A stretch of 64,000 nucleotides of DNA from Streptococcus sp. oral taxon 431 (GCF_001553685.1 NZ_CP014264.1:1620001-1684000); one strand, 5' to 3'. Positions 8,100 to 16,838 are shown, counted from the first letter of the stretch. Numbers and translations are program-made. The notes: a model not told the origin generated them from the letters alone.

Positions 8100-8318
8100 T
8101 CTTTCCCGCAGACTAAGACAATCTTTATCTGCCGACTAAAAAGCTCCACCAGACTAATGTGGATTGCTTGCGCAATCTTTATCTGCCGACTAAAACAATC
8201 CACTGGTTCTGATGATTGCCAAGCAATCTCTATCCGCCGACTAAAAAGGTCCCCCGGACTAATGTGGATTGCTTTGCAATCTTTATCTGCCGACTAAAAC
8301 AATCCACTGGATTGTTTT
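8100..8318 (-). repeat. Tandem ~52-bp hairpin repeats after livF
   Basis: On the plus strand the core CAATCTTTATCTGCCGACTA recurs at 8119, 8173, 8224 (two changes) and 8277, a period of 54, 51 and 53 bp. A larger unit of about 104 bp also repeats (8151-8205 against 8255-8310). On the minus strand each core follows a hairpin and a TTTT(T)AG run, for example CAATCCA/TGGATTG at 8299-8318, which overlaps the livF stop. Another hairpin, GGTCC/GGAC at 8248-8258, has the same core as one in the rpsR array. Confidence 0.8.
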
Positions 8319-9027
8319 AGCCACCTAGATATGCTTTTCTGACTTCGTCTGATGCTGCGAGCTCTTTACCTGTTCCTGATAGGACAATCTTTCCTGTTTC
8401 CAGTACATAGCCTCGATCTGCGATGGCAAGTGCCTTATTGGCATTTTGCTCGATCAAAAGAACGGTCGTACCTTGTTTTTGAATATCTTGGATGATATCA
8501 AAAATTTCTTGGATAAAAATTGGAGCAAGCCCCATTGATGGTTCATCTAAGAGAAGAAGTTTAGGCGTTGACATAAGCGCACGTCCCATAGCAAGCATCT
8601 GCTGTTCACCACCTGATAGGGTAGCTGCATCTTGGTTTTTACGTTCTTCTAAACGCGGGAAACGTGAAAATACTTTTTTCAGATTTGCTTGATTTTCTTC
8701 ACGATTTTTCTTAAGGAAGGCTCCCATTTCCAAGTTTTCCATAACTGTCAAACCAGGGAAGACGTGACGTCCTTCTGGTACTTGAGAAAGTCTTGATGCC
8801 ACAATTTTTTGTGCAGGCATCTTTTGGATTTCTTGCCCTAAAAATTCAATCCGACCAGAACTTGGACGAACAAGGCCTGATAAGGTACGAAGGATGGTTG
8901 TTTTACCAGCACCGTTTGCACCGATAAGGGAAACAACTTCTCCTTCATTTACTTCAAAGCTCACATCACGTACAGCTTGAATCATACCATAGTGTACTGA
9001 GAGGTTTTCAACTTTTAACATAGACAT
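8317..9027 (-). CDS. livF: Branched-chain amino-acid ABC transporter ATPase LivF
   Basis: 236 residues with Walker A GANGAGKTT (about 36-44), signature LSGGEQQML, Walker B LLLLDEPSMGL and the LivF-type EQNANKALAIADRGYVLETG near the end. It energises uptake of leucine, isoleucine and valine with LivG. It is last in livJHMGF; its ATG overlaps the livG stop by one base. A terminator hairpin overlaps its own stop. Confidence 0.93.
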   Translation of the reverse strand: MSMLKVENLSVHYGMIQAVRDVSFEVNEGEVVSLIGANGAGKTTILRTLSGLVRPSSGRIEFLGQEIQKMPAQKIVASRLSQVPEGRHVFPGLTVMENLEMGAFLKKNREENQANLKKVFSRFPRLEERKNQDAATLSGGEQQMLAMGRALMSTPKLLLLDEPSMGLAPIFIQEIFDIIQDIQKQGTTVLLIEQNANKALAIADRGYVLETGKIVLSGTGKELAASDEVRKAYLGG

Positions 9028-9791
9028 TAGGCTTCACCTCCAAGATATGCTTCGATAACACGTTTATTACTCTTGATTTCATCTGGTGTCCCATGAGCAA
9101 TCAAACGACCGTACTCTAGAACATAGATACGCTCCGTAACTTCCATAACCAAGTTCATATCATGTTCAATCAGCATGATGGTGATTTTGAATTCATCCTT
9201 AATACGACGAATCAACTCAGTCAATTCTGCAGTTTCTTGTGGATTCATACCCGCTGCAGGCTCATCCAAGAAGAGGATTTTAGGTTCTGTAGCAAGAGCA
9301 CGAACAATTTCCAAACGACGTTGTTGACCATAGGCTAAATTTTTAGCTAGAGTTTCAGCATCTCCATCCAAATCAAAGATTTTTAGTAATTCTAAGGCTT
9401 TAGCTTTCAATTCTTTTTCATTCTTATAAAAAGCTGGTAAGCGCAAGAAACTTGCAAAAACATGTTGTTTATGATGATTGCTAAATGCAATCAGAACGTT
9501 ATCCAAAACTGTCAAGTCTTTAAAAAGGCGGATATTTTGGAAGGTACGCCCTAAACCAAGAGATGCGATTTTATAGGGTTGCTTGCCATTTAACAAGTGA
9601 CCATCCAAGGTTACTGTCCCTTCGCTTGGTTCATAAACACCTGTCAACAAGTTGAAGAGGGTTGTTTTCCCAGCACCATTCGGTCCAATCAAACCAACAA
9701 GTTCACCTTCGTTCAATTCGAGAGTGACGTCCCCAACGGCTGTCAGACCACCAAAATGTTTGGTTAAATTTTTTACTTCAAGCAATGCCAT
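9027..9791 (-). CDS. livG: Branched-chain amino-acid ABC transporter ATPase LivG
   Basis: 254 residues. Walker A is GPNGAGKTT, the signature region AYGQQRRLEIVRAL has the LivG form lacking a strict LSGGQ, and Walker B is ILFLDEPAAGMNPQE. It pairs with LivF on the cytoplasmic face of the LivHM channel. It overlaps both neighbours by one base, so translation is coupled. Confidence 0.93.
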   Translation of the reverse strand: MALLEVKNLTKHFGGLTAVGDVTLELNEGELVGLIGPNGAGKTTLFNLLTGVYEPSEGTVTLDGHLLNGKQPYKIASLGLGRTFQNIRLFKDLTVLDNVLIAFSNHHKQHVFASFLRLPAFYKNEKELKAKALELLKIFDLDGDAETLAKNLAYGQQRRLEIVRALATEPKILFLDEPAAGMNPQETAELTELIRRIKDEFKITIMLIEHDMNLVMEVTERIYVLEYGRLIAHGTPDEIKSNKRVIEAYLGGEA

Positions 9792-10747
9792 TAGTTTTGT
9801 CCCTCCTTCTTACCTTTTTTAAAGAGACGTGATAGGCTCAATTCCCAAGTCCCAAGAAGACCACCTGGTCTGAAGATCATAACGAGTACTAAGGCCAAAG
9901 CATAGATAATCATACGAACGCTGGCCACGTCTTGAAGGAGCATGTTCAAGATTCCAAGCACGATTGCAGCAACAATTGCCCCTGTAATGGATCCTAAACC
10001 ACCAAATACAACGATAATCAATACATTGATAGAGTTGATGAACGTATAATCTTTTGGTACGACTGATCCGATAAATCCTGACTGAAGACTACCAGCGATA
10101 CTTGCAGTAACAGCACCAAAAACAAAAGCGATGATTTTAATTTTTGTAGTATTTACTCCTACTGACTCAGCAGCAATCTCATCTTCACGAACAGATAAGG
10201 TTAAACGCCCGATAGGACTACGAAGGAAATTGAGAGTAGCAATCGTTGTAATCACAGCAAAGAAATATACCATTTGCCAAGTTGTAAAGTTAGGAATCCC
10301 CAAAATACCAGCTGCACCGTTTGTAAGGCTTCCACCATTAATAATGAAGATACGAATAATTTCAGCAACACCAAGTGTCGCAACCGCAAGATAATCCCCT
10401 TTCAAACGTAGGGTAGGAATTCCAACGACCAAGGCAACCAGACCAGCAATGATAGCACCGAGCAACATAGCTCCAAAGAATGCACCATAGGTTGGAGATT
10501 TTGATCCGATAATGGCTGCTGCATAGGCACCAATAGCCATAAATCCAGCATGTCCAAGTGAAAACTGACCAGAGAACCCAACGATAAGGTTAAGACCTAC
10601 TGCTAGAATAATGTTGATACCGATTTGTTCAATAATCTGAATATGGAAAAGGTTCAAGACTCCTACAGAAACCAATAGGCTAATCAAACCATATCCAAGC
10701 AACAAAAGGAATAACCATAGAATATTAACTTTTAAATTTTCTTTCAT
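9791..10747 (-). CDS. livM: Branched-chain amino-acid ABC transporter permease LivM
   Basis: 318 residues with roughly eight to ten hydrophobic segments. The family motifs GHAGFMAIGAYAAA (about 65-80) and IAAESVGVNTTKIKIIAFVFGA (about 190-210, the ATPase-contact loop) are clear. It forms the membrane channel with LivH. It ends in a basic cytoplasmic tail and overlaps livG by one base; the gap to livH is 3 bp. Confidence 0.93.
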   Translation of the reverse strand: MKENLKVNILWLFLLLLGYGLISLLVSVGVLNLFHIQIIEQIGINIILAVGLNLIVGFSGQFSLGHAGFMAIGAYAAAIIGSKSPTYGAFFGAMLLGAIIAGLVALVVGIPTLRLKGDYLAVATLGVAEIIRIFIINGGSLTNGAAGILGIPNFTTWQMVYFFAVITTIATLNFLRSPIGRLTLSVREDEIAAESVGVNTTKIKIIAFVFGAVTASIAGSLQSGFIGSVVPKDYTFINSINVLIIVVFGGLGSITGAIVAAIVLGILNMLLQDVASVRMIIYALALVLVMIFRPGGLLGTWELSLSRLFKKGKKEGQN

Positions 10748-10750
10748 TGT

Positions 10751-11629
10751 TTACACCTTCTCTTTCACATTCTTACCGAGGATACCAGCTGGGCGAACAA
10801 CCAAGATTAAGAGCAAGATTCCATACACGATGGCATCACGGAAATCTGACATTCCGAAGGCGGTAGCAAATGTCTCCAAAAGACCAATAACAAAGCCACC
10901 CAGAGCTGCACCAGGGATAATTCCGATACCACCAAGAACGGCAGCCACAAATGATTTAATACCTGGAGTCATTCCCATCAATGGTTCAAGAGAGTTATAG
11001 TAAAGTGCAATCAAGACACCCGCTGCACCAGCTAGAGCTGAACCCAATGCAAAGGTGAAACTGATTGTACGGTTCACGTTAATCCCCATCAGCTGAGCAG
11101 CATCACTATCTACAGAAACGGCACGCATGGCTTTCCCCATCTTAGTTTTTTGTACGATGAGTTGTAGAAGAACCATCAAAACAAGTGAGACAGTCAAAAT
11201 CAACAATTGAATATTTGTTAGACTGATTGGTCCCAAATCATAACGCACTGTTTGGATTGCTTGAGGAAAGGCACGTGTATTGGCACCTACCAGATAGACC
11301 ATCCCATACTCCAGTAAGAAGGATACCCCGATAGCTGTAATCAGTACAGAGATACGAGTTGAATGACGTAATGGACGATAAGCTAGGAACTCAATGATAA
11401 CACCGAGAATTGCAGTACCGATCATCGATAAGATCAAGGCAACAAAGAAATTTAATTGCAAGGAATTAATCAAGAAATAACCCATGAAAGCACCCATCAT
11501 ATAAATATCACCGTGGGCAAAGTTAATGAGCTTGATAATTCCATAAACCATAGTATAACCTAGGGCTAGCAGCGCATAGACACTCCCCAAGATTAGACCA
11601 TTGACAAGTTGTTGAAGCATATGGTTCAC
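10751..11629 (-). CDS. livH: Branched-chain amino-acid ABC transporter permease LivH
   Basis: 292 residues, polytopic. It starts LQQLVNGLILGSVYALLALG and carries KLINFAHGDIYMMGAF and the coupling loop AQLMGINVNRTISFTFALGS. It is the partner channel subunit of LivM. It lies 106 bp after livJ, behind a hairpin that probably lowers its expression relative to the binding protein. Confidence 0.93.
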   Translation of the reverse strand: MNHMLQQLVNGLILGSVYALLALGYTMVYGIIKLINFAHGDIYMMGAFMGYFLINSLQLNFFVALILSMIGTAILGVIIEFLAYRPLRHSTRISVLITAIGVSFLLEYGMVYLVGANTRAFPQAIQTVRYDLGPISLTNIQLLILTVSLVLMVLLQLIVQKTKMGKAMRAVSVDSDAAQLMGINVNRTISFTFALGSALAGAAGVLIALYYNSLEPLMGMTPGIKSFVAAVLGGIGIIPGAALGGFVIGLLETFATAFGMSDFRDAIVYGILLLILVVRPAGILGKNVKEKV

Positions 11630-11689
11630 TCTTTCTAAGTTTTATTTTTTAGGATTTTTATAAAAAAATAATCCTTTCATAAACACTGA

Positions 11690-11730
11690 AACAGGGAGTG
11701 AGTAAAAGCTCATTCCCCATTTCCTGTATC
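11690..11730 (-). terminator. Attenuating hairpin between livJ and livH
   Basis: On the minus strand ACAGGAAATGGGGAATGAG pairs imperfectly with CTCACTCCCTGT around a loop of about 6 bases. No strong T-run follows directly, so a 3'-stabilising or partial terminator is likely. This is a common arrangement after binding-protein genes. Confidence 0.55.
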
Positions 11731-11735
11731 TATAA

Positions 11736-12896
11736 TTATGGTTTTACGACTTCTGCCGCTTCTACTTTACCATTATTCATGGTCATCATGAAGGCTGTTT
11801 TCACAGTGTTGTGTTCTGCATCAAAGCTTGTTTGACCTGTAACACCTTCGAAGTTTTGTGTTTTAGCAAGATTGTTCTTGATATCAACTGAAGTTTTTGC
11901 CCCTTTTGCTGCATTAGCTACAAGGTAAACTGAGTCATAAGCAAGAGCTGAAAATGTTGAAGGATCTTCGTTGTATTTTGCACGGTAAGCTTCAAGGAAG
12001 GCTTTTGCTTTATCTGAAACCTCTACAGTAGTTGAGAATCCTGAGATGAAGTAGATATTTGATGCGCGTTCAGCTGTTGCTTGTTGAACAAACTCTGCAC
12101 CGTTGAATCCATCACCACCAATGATTGGTTTATCAATTCCCATACCACGAGCTTGGTTTACAATTTTACCAGCTTCTGTGTAGTAACCAGGCAATACGAT
12201 TGCATCAAAGTCTTTATCTTTGATTTTTGTCAAAGCTGCTTGGAAGTCAGTGTCACCTGATACAAATGTTTCATCTGCTACGATTTCGCCTGAGAATGAA
12301 TCACGGAATGATTTTGCAATTCCTTTAGCGTAGTCACTTGAGTTATCTGTATATAAGACTACTTTCTTAGCGTTCAACTTGTTTGTAACATAGTTAGAAA
12401 TGATTTTCCCTTGGAAGCTATCTTGGAATGTTCCGATGAAAAGGAAATCTTGACCTTTTGTCAAACCATCTTGAGTAGCACTTGGAGAAATCAATGGAAC
12501 TCCAGCTTGTGTAGCATTTGCTACTGCTGCTGCAGTTGCACCTGAAGTTGCAGGTCCTACGATAGCTGCTACTTTAGATTGAGTAACAAGGTTTGTTGAA
12601 ACTGAAGCAGCTTCAGCAGTTTCAGATTTGTTATCTTTGTCTACTACTTCGATTTGTTTTCCATCGATACCACCTGCTGCGTTAATTTCATCAACTGCAA
12701 GTTGGGCACCTTTTTGTTCAGATGTACCGTAAGATGCTACAGCACCAGTTTCTTCAAAGTTGAAACCAATTTTAACGACTTTCTCATCCACTGGGTTACC
12801 AGTTGAGTTTGAAGCTCCTGACTTCACTTCTCCACAAGCTGCTAAAACAGCCACACTTGCAAGAGCTACAAGTGACAAGGCAAATTTTTTCTTCAT
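11736..12896 (-). CDS. livJ: Branched-chain amino-acid-binding lipoprotein LivJ
   Basis: 386 residues. The N-terminus MKKKFALSLVALASVAVLAA ends in a lipobox (LAAC, Cys21), so the mature protein is a lipid-anchored extracellular receptor. The body is a type-I periplasmic-binding fold (KIGFNFEETGAVASYGTSEQ, then GPATSGATAAAV). It delivers Leu/Ile/Val to LivHMGF. It is the first gene of the operon, with a good ribosome-binding site and a promoter carrying a CodY-like box. Confidence 0.95.
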   Translation of the reverse strand: MKKKFALSLVALASVAVLAACGEVKSGASNSTGNPVDEKVVKIGFNFEETGAVASYGTSEQKGAQLAVDEINAAGGIDGKQIEVVDKDNKSETAEAASVSTNLVTQSKVAAIVGPATSGATAAAVANATQAGVPLISPSATQDGLTKGQDFLFIGTFQDSFQGKIISNYVTNKLNAKKVVLYTDNSSDYAKGIAKSFRDSFSGEIVADETFVSGDTDFQAALTKIKDKDFDAIVLPGYYTEAGKIVNQARGMGIDKPIIGGDGFNGAEFVQQATAERASNIYFISGFSTTVEVSDKAKAFLEAYRAKYNEDPSTFSALAYDSVYLVANAAKGAKTSVDIKNNLAKTQNFEGVTGQTSFDAEHNTVKTAFMMTMNNGKVEAAEVVKP

Positions 12897-12938
12897 GTTT
12901 ATCTCCTTTTAATTTCTTAATTTAAATTACATGTTAAG

Positions 12939-12967
12939 AATATACCGAATTATCAGAAAATTGTCAA
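12939..12967 (-). promoter_or_regulatory. liv promoter with CodY-like box
   Basis: -35 TTGACA (12962-12967) and -10 TATATT (12939-12944), 17 bp apart. The spacer holds AATTTTCTGATAATT (12948-12962), one mismatch from the CodY consensus AATTTTCWGAAAATT. CodY with branched-chain amino acids bound would block RNA polymerase here. Confidence 0.8.
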
Positions 12968-12984
12968 CACATTTATCTGAATTT

Positions 12985-13254
12985 TTACATGATAACGTTT
13001 TCGTTATTTCTGTAGAGACTACCAACAAAGGGAGTTTCCAATTCTTGGATATGACATCGTCTCACTTTTTTGACAAATTTCTCTTTTCCTAAACGGCTAA
13101 CCAGTTCTTCCACTTCTTCTGTTGGGACATAAAGTTGCAGATAACGGTGTTTTTTTGAGTGGTAACAAATATCACCATAATTATCGATTTTTTTTGCATC
13201 ACGATTATAGTATAGGTAGATAATCAGACCAGACCGATTCTCTTTTTGAAACAT
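12985..13254 (-). CDS. YlbG-family protein (DUF2129)
   Basis: 89 residues from [20 protein letters not shown]. The ATG at 13252-13254 follows an AGAAGGAAG ribosome-binding site; a longer reading would start inside that site. The family is small, cytoplasmic and of unknown function, usually encoded near clpP in streptococci as here. The core [20 protein letters not shown] and the basic [12 protein letters not shown] are characteristic. A TATAAT box (13286-13291) directly follows the clpP terminator, so it has its own promoter. Confidence 0.8.
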   Translation of the reverse strand: MFQKENRSGLIIYLYYNRDAKKIDNYGDICYHSKKHRYLQLYVPTEEVEELVSRLGKEKFVKKVRRCHIQELETPFVGSLYRNNENVIM

Positions 13255-13293
13255 ATTACAACTTCCTTCTAACAATCTTCTTACTATTATATC

Positions 13294-13320
13294 AAAAAAA
13301 GCAAGCTCAGTCGAGCTTGC
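13294..13320 (-). terminator. clpP terminator
   Basis: Perfect stem GCAAGCTC / GAGCTTGC (13301-13320) followed by seven T residues on the minus strand, 10 bases after the clpP stop. Confidence 0.88.
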
Positions 13321-13329
13321 TTTAGTAGT

Positions 13330-13920
13330 TTAATTCAAAGAATTATTAGCCATAATTTCGTCAATAAAACCGTAGTCAAGAGTTTCTTGAGCGCTCATCC
13401 AGTAATCACGTTCAGCATCTGCATGGATTTGCTCAACTGATTTACCAGAATTATCTGCAAGAATTTGCTCCAAAGTCTTACGAGTTTTAAGCAAGTGTTC
13501 AGCAGCAATCGCCATATCTGTTTGCTGTGTACCACCGCCTGTACCACCCATCGGTTGGTGAATCATGTATTCGGCATTTGGAAGCATGAAACGTTTGCCC
13601 TTTGCTCCACTTGAAGCGATGATTGTTCCCATTGAAGCAGCCATCCCCATAACAATGGTTTGGACATCTGCCTTGATAAAGTTCATAGTATCAACGATTG
13701 CTAAACCAGCTGATACAGAACCACCTGGAGTATTCACATAAAGGTAGATATCTTTTGTACTATCTTGGGCATCCAAGAAAAGCAATTGGGCGATAACTGA
13801 GTTTGCCATATTGTCTTCGACTGGTCCAGTCAACATAATGATACGATCTTTTAAAAGACGTGAGTAAATGTCGTATGAACGTTCTCCACGACTTGTTTGT
13901 TCAATAACTACAGGAATCAT
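13330..13920 (-). CDS. clpP: ATP-dependent Clp protease proteolytic subunit
   Basis: 196 residues, the normal ClpP length. The catalytic triad is visible: Ser96 in GMAASMG, His121 in YMIHQPMGG and Asp172 in RDYW. Tetradecameric ClpP degrades proteins unfolded by ClpC, ClpE or ClpX. In streptococci it controls heat-shock proteins and competence. It is monocistronic, with a CtsR operator on its promoter and a strong terminator. Confidence 0.97.
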   Translation of the reverse strand: MIPVVIEQTSRGERSYDIYSRLLKDRIIMLTGPVEDNMANSVIAQLLFLDAQDSTKDIYLYVNTPGGSVSAGLAIVDTMNFIKADVQTIVMGMAASMGTIIASSGAKGKRFMLPNAEYMIHQPMGGTGGGTQQTDMAIAAEHLLKTRKTLEQILADNSGKSVEQIHADAERDYWMSAQETLDYGFIDEIMANNSLN

Positions 13921-13974
13921 TCATTTCTCCTTCTGATTTCTAAATTTCCTAGTCAAGCGACTTGATACAGGACT

Positions 13975-14004
13975 ATTATATCTTTTTGGTCAAAAAAGGT
14001 CAAA
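13975..14004 (-). promoter_or_regulatory. clpP promoter with CtsR operator
   Basis: -35 TTGACC (13998-14003) and -10 TATAAT (13975-13980), 17 bp apart. The direct heptad repeat GGTCAAAAAAGGTCAAA (plus strand, 13988-14004) is a perfect CtsR box covering the -35. This predicts derepression under heat or protein-folding stress. Confidence 0.9.
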
Positions 14005-14054
14005 TTTTTGCTCTATCCTAAAAACAGACACAAAAATTCAACCTCCTTTCTAGA

Positions 14055-14077
14055 CTAAAACTAATGAACAGTTTTAG
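14055..14077 (-). terminator. Terminator-like hairpin after upp
   Basis: Stem CTAAAACT / AGTTTTAG. The T-run is weak, so efficiency is doubtful. Confidence 0.45.
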
Positions 14078-14092
14078 GGTAAGCTTAGAATT

Positions 14093-14722
14093 TTACTTAG
14101 TTCCGAACAAACGGTCTCCAGCGTCACCAAGACCTGGAACGATATAGCCATGTTCGTTCAAGCGTTCATCCAAAGCTGCTGTAAAGATTTCTACATCTGG
14201 GTGAGCTTCTTGAAGAGCTTTTACACCTTCTGGAGCAGATACAAGGCAGACAAATTTGATGTTTGATGCTCCACGTTTTTTGAGGGAATCAACAGCCAAG
14301 ATTGCAGAACCACCTGTTGCAAGCATAGGGTCAACCACAAAAATTTGACGTTGGTCGATATCTTCAGGTAATTTAACCAAGTATTCTACTGGTTGAAGAG
14401 TTTCTTCGTCACGGTACATACCAATATGTCCAACTTTGGCTGCTGGAACCAAGCTCAACAGCCCATCGACCATCCCGATACCCGCACGCAAGATTGGAAC
14501 AATTGCCAATTTTTTACCAGCCAATTGTTTTTGGACTGTTTTTGTGATAGGTGTTTCGATTTCAACGTCTTCAAGCGGAAGATCACGAAGCACTTCATAT
14601 CCCATCAACATAGCAATTTCATCTACTAACTCACGAAAAGCTTTTGTAGAAGTGTCTGTGCGACGCAAGATTGACAATTTGTGTTGAATGAGTGGATGAT
14701 TAATGACTTCAAGTTTTCCCAT
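14093..14722 (-). CDS. upp: Uracil phosphoribosyltransferase
   Basis: 209 residues from [20 protein letters not shown]. The start follows AAGGA at good spacing; seven extra upstream codons cover that ribosome-binding site. The PRPP-binding motif is [13 protein letters not shown] (about 128-140), and the uracil site is near the C-terminal [17 protein letters not shown]. It converts uracil and PRPP to UMP for salvage. An extended -10 (TGATATAAT, 14756-14764) lies upstream. Confidence 0.97.
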   Translation of the reverse strand: MGKLEVINHPLIQHKLSILRRTDTSTKAFRELVDEIAMLMGYEVLRDLPLEDVEIETPITKTVQKQLAGKKLAIVPILRAGIGMVDGLLSLVPAAKVGHIGMYRDEETLQPVEYLVKLPEDIDQRQIFVVDPMLATGGSAILAVDSLKKRGASNIKFVCLVSAPEGVKALQEAHPDVEIFTAALDERLNEHGYIVPGLGDAGDRLFGTK

Positions 14723-14768
14723 TTTCTGAATTCCTTCTTTCAATTTATTCTTCTTATTATATCAAAAA

Positions 14769-14796
14769 ATGGTTTAAAAATCCTTCTAAACCATCT
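14769..14796 (-). terminator. Terminator after the dCMP deaminase gene
   Basis: ATGGTTTA / TAAACCAT stem followed by TTTTTT on the minus strand. Confidence 0.8.
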
Positions 14797-14811
14797 ATTT
14801 TTTTATAATTT

Positions 14812-15279
14812 CTAAATCAAATCTGCTTCTTGAAGAGCTGCTTGTACTGTCTCTAGCGATAAATGGGTCAACTCGGTACCTTTTTCACGATAGAGATACT
14901 GGGCGTAGTCATCCATACGGTATTGATTGATATACACGACACGCTCACAACCTACCTGAAGCAATTGCTTGGTGCAGTTGAGGCATGGAAAATGTGTAAC
15001 GTAGGCTGTAAATCCTTTTGGAACGCCACGTTCGGCTCCTTGTAGTATAGCATTTACCTCTGCATGAAGAGTGCGCACACAGTGGCCCTCAATCACCAGA
15101 CAGTCGTGGTCAATACAGTGCTCCGTTCCTGATACAGAACCATTGTATCCTGTTGAAATCACCTTATTATCCTTGACTAAAACAGCTCCTACCTTAGCGC
15201 GTTTACAGGTTGAACGATTGGCAATTAATAGAGCTTGAGCAGCAAAATACTCATCCCAAGCCAGTCTTTTTTCTGTCAT
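14812..15279 (-). CDS. comEB: Deoxycytidylate deaminase (ComEB type)
   Basis: 155 residues. The zinc-binding deaminase motifs are TLHAEVNAIL (His ligand and catalytic Glu) and PCLNCTKQLL (two Cys ligands), with an extra CIDHDC segment typical of dCMP deaminases. It converts dCMP to dUMP, precursor of the thymidylate made by ThyA (encoded near 58.3 kb). The ComEB name comes from the Bacillus com operon, but no competence genes are adjacent here. It lies 18 bp after the TetR gene. Confidence 0.88.
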   Translation of the reverse strand: MTEKRLAWDEYFAAQALLIANRSTCKRAKVGAVLVKDNKVISTGYNGSVSGTEHCIDHDCLVIEGHCVRTLHAEVNAILQGAERGVPKGFTAYVTHFPCLNCTKQLLQVGCERVVYINQYRMDDYAQYLYREKGTELTHLSLETVQAALQEADLI

Positions 15280-15297
15280 ATCTTCTCTCCTCTTGGT

Positions 15298-15855
15298 TTA
15301 TTTTTTGAAAAATGGTAGGCGTAAATCTGCAATTTTTTCAGCAGGAACCTTCATTCCATCCTTAATCCATTTAAGCAAAACTGATACGATGGCAGAACTC
15401 CAAAAAGAATGCAAGTAAGAGCTGACTCCTTTTGATTTTCCATAGTATTTTTCTAAAAATTCTTGCATGGCTTGCACAAAGATTTTTTCCAAGTGGTAGT
15501 CCAAGGCAAGCTGAATAACCTTCGCCTCTTTCTTGGCTTCTCTAAAGAGGCGAACCCAAACCAGATAGAGGTCCGTTTTAACATCGTAATGACTCAATTG
15601 CTCCATAATGTTATGGACGCTTCGTTTAAAGACACTTTCTAAAATCTCTTCTTTGGAGTCATAGTTTCGATAAAAGGCCGCACGGGAAACACCAGCTCGT
15701 TTTACCAATTCGGAAATGCTAATCTTTGTTAATTCCTTTTTCTCCAAAAGTTGTAAGAGAGCTGTTTCGATAGCTTCTCTGGTCAGTAAATTGGATTCTT
15801 GATTGGATTTTCTGAGATTTTCAAGCGAATTTTCAGAAATTCTTCGTTCGGCCAT
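15298..15855 (-). CDS. TetR/AcrR-family transcriptional regulator
   Basis: 185 residues with an N-terminal helix-turn-helix (ISISELVKRAGVSRAAFYRN, about 42-61) and a C-terminal helical ligand/dimer domain of the DhaS/TetR_C type. It is transcribed divergently from a DegV gene, with overlapping promoters and an inverted repeat that looks like its operator. It probably represses both itself and the fatty-acid-binding protein; the ligand could be an acyl derivative, which is inference. Confidence 0.88.
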   Translation of the reverse strand: MAERRISENSLENLRKSNQESNLLTREAIETALLQLLEKKELTKISISELVKRAGVSRAAFYRNYDSKEEILESVFKRSVHNIMEQLSHYDVKTDLYLVWVRLFREAKKEAKVIQLALDYHLEKIFVQAMQEFLEKYYGKSKGVSSYLHSFWSSAIVSVLLKWIKDGMKVPAEKIADLRLPFFKK

Positions 15856-15917
15856 AACACTTCCTTTCTACTTGTGACAACAGAGTGACGAGACTTTTGT
15901 TTTAAGATTTTTCATGA

Positions 15918-15965
15918 TATAATTGTAAAAAAAGACAGAACCTTTGTCAATGTATAAGTGACAAA
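15918..15965. promoter_or_regulatory. Overlapping divergent tetR/degV promoters and operator
   Basis: The minus-strand promoter for tetR is TTGACA (15945-15950), 17 bp, TACAAT (15922-15927). The plus-strand promoter for degV has an extended -10, TGATATAAT (15915-15923). The two -10 boxes share bases. The inverted repeat TTTGTCA-9 bp-TGACAAA (15943-15965) covers the tetR -35 and the degV leader before its ribosome-binding site. Confidence 0.75.
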
Positions 15966-15979
15966 GATGGAGAATTTCT

Positions 15980-16825
15980 ATGACTTGGAAGATTGTGGCA
16001 GATTCTGGTTGTGATTATCATCAACTGGCAAATCCAGCAATTGATACTGAATTCATCAGTGTTCCTTTAACCATTCAAGTGGCTGATCAAGTCTTTATTG
16101 ATGATGCTAGTCTTGATATTGACAAAATGATGGAAACCATGTATGCAACTTCTGAAGCTTCAAAATCAGCTTGTCCTAGTCCTGATGATTACTTGCGAGC
16201 ATTTGAAGGGGCAAAACATATTTTTGTAGTGACCATTACCGGAACTCTTTCTGGTAGTCAAAACAGCGCTCAATTAGCTAAGAATCTCTATCTCGAAGAA
16301 CATCCTGATACTCAGATTCATGTTATTGACAGCTTGTCTGCTGGTGGGGAAGTTGATCTAATCGTTGAGAAAATCAATGATTTGATTGACCAAGGACTTT
16401 CTTTTGAAGAAGTGGTTAATGCTATTACTGCTTACCAAGAAAAAACTAAGTTATTGTTCGTTCTCGCTAAGGTTGATAATCTGGTTAAGAATGGTCGCTT
16501 GAGTAAACTGATCGGTACAGTTGTTGGGCTCCTCAATATTCGTATGGTTGGAGAAGCAAGTGAAACTGGAACCTTGGAACTCCTCCAAAAGGCTCGTGGT
16601 GCTAAAAAATCTCTTCAAGCTGCCTATGAAGAGTTAATCAAGGCTGGCTACGCTGGTGGGCGTATCGTCATGGCTCACCGCAGTAATGATAAATTCTGCC
16701 AACAGCTCTCAGAACTCTTGCGTGAAAAATTCCCACAAGCTGATATTAAGGTTCTCCCAACTTCTGGCCTCTGCAGTTTTTATGCAGAAGAGGGTGGACT
16801 CCTCATGGGATATGAAATTGACTAA
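15980..16825 (+). CDS. DegV-family fatty-acid-binding protein (FakB type)
   Basis: 281 residues with the DegV hallmarks: KIVADSGCDY at the N-terminus, TITGTLSGSQNSAQLA (about 93-108), VIDSLSAGGEVDLIV, VDNLVKNGRLSKL and GRIVMAHRSNDKF. Such proteins hold a fatty acid for phosphorylation by FakA, which lets streptococci use host fatty acids. Several paralogues per genome have different chain preferences; which one this is cannot be told. It is divergent from its likely TetR regulator. Confidence 0.9.
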   Translation: MTWKIVADSGCDYHQLANPAIDTEFISVPLTIQVADQVFIDDASLDIDKMMETMYATSEASKSACPSPDDYLRAFEGAKHIFVVTITGTLSGSQNSAQLAKNLYLEEHPDTQIHVIDSLSAGGEVDLIVEKINDLIDQGLSFEEVVNAITAYQEKTKLLFVLAKVDNLVKNGRLSKLIGTVVGLLNIRMVGEASETGTLELLQKARGAKKSLQAAYEELIKAGYAGGRIVMAHRSNDKFCQQLSELLREKFPQADIKVLPTSGLCSFYAEEGGLLMGYEID

Positions 16826-16838
16826 TTTATATAAGACA

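Noticed and set aside
8100..8318. Idea that the livF repeat array is a CRISPR
   Set aside because: Repeats are palindromic terminator-like units with related spacers, only four copies, and no cas genes are present.
14812..15279. A competence operon around comEB
   Set aside because: No comEA or comEC neighbour is present; the gene is explained by nucleotide metabolism.
15890..15923. CiaR-type site (TTTAAG) upstream of degV
   Set aside because: Only one half-site is present and the spacing to a second copy does not fit.
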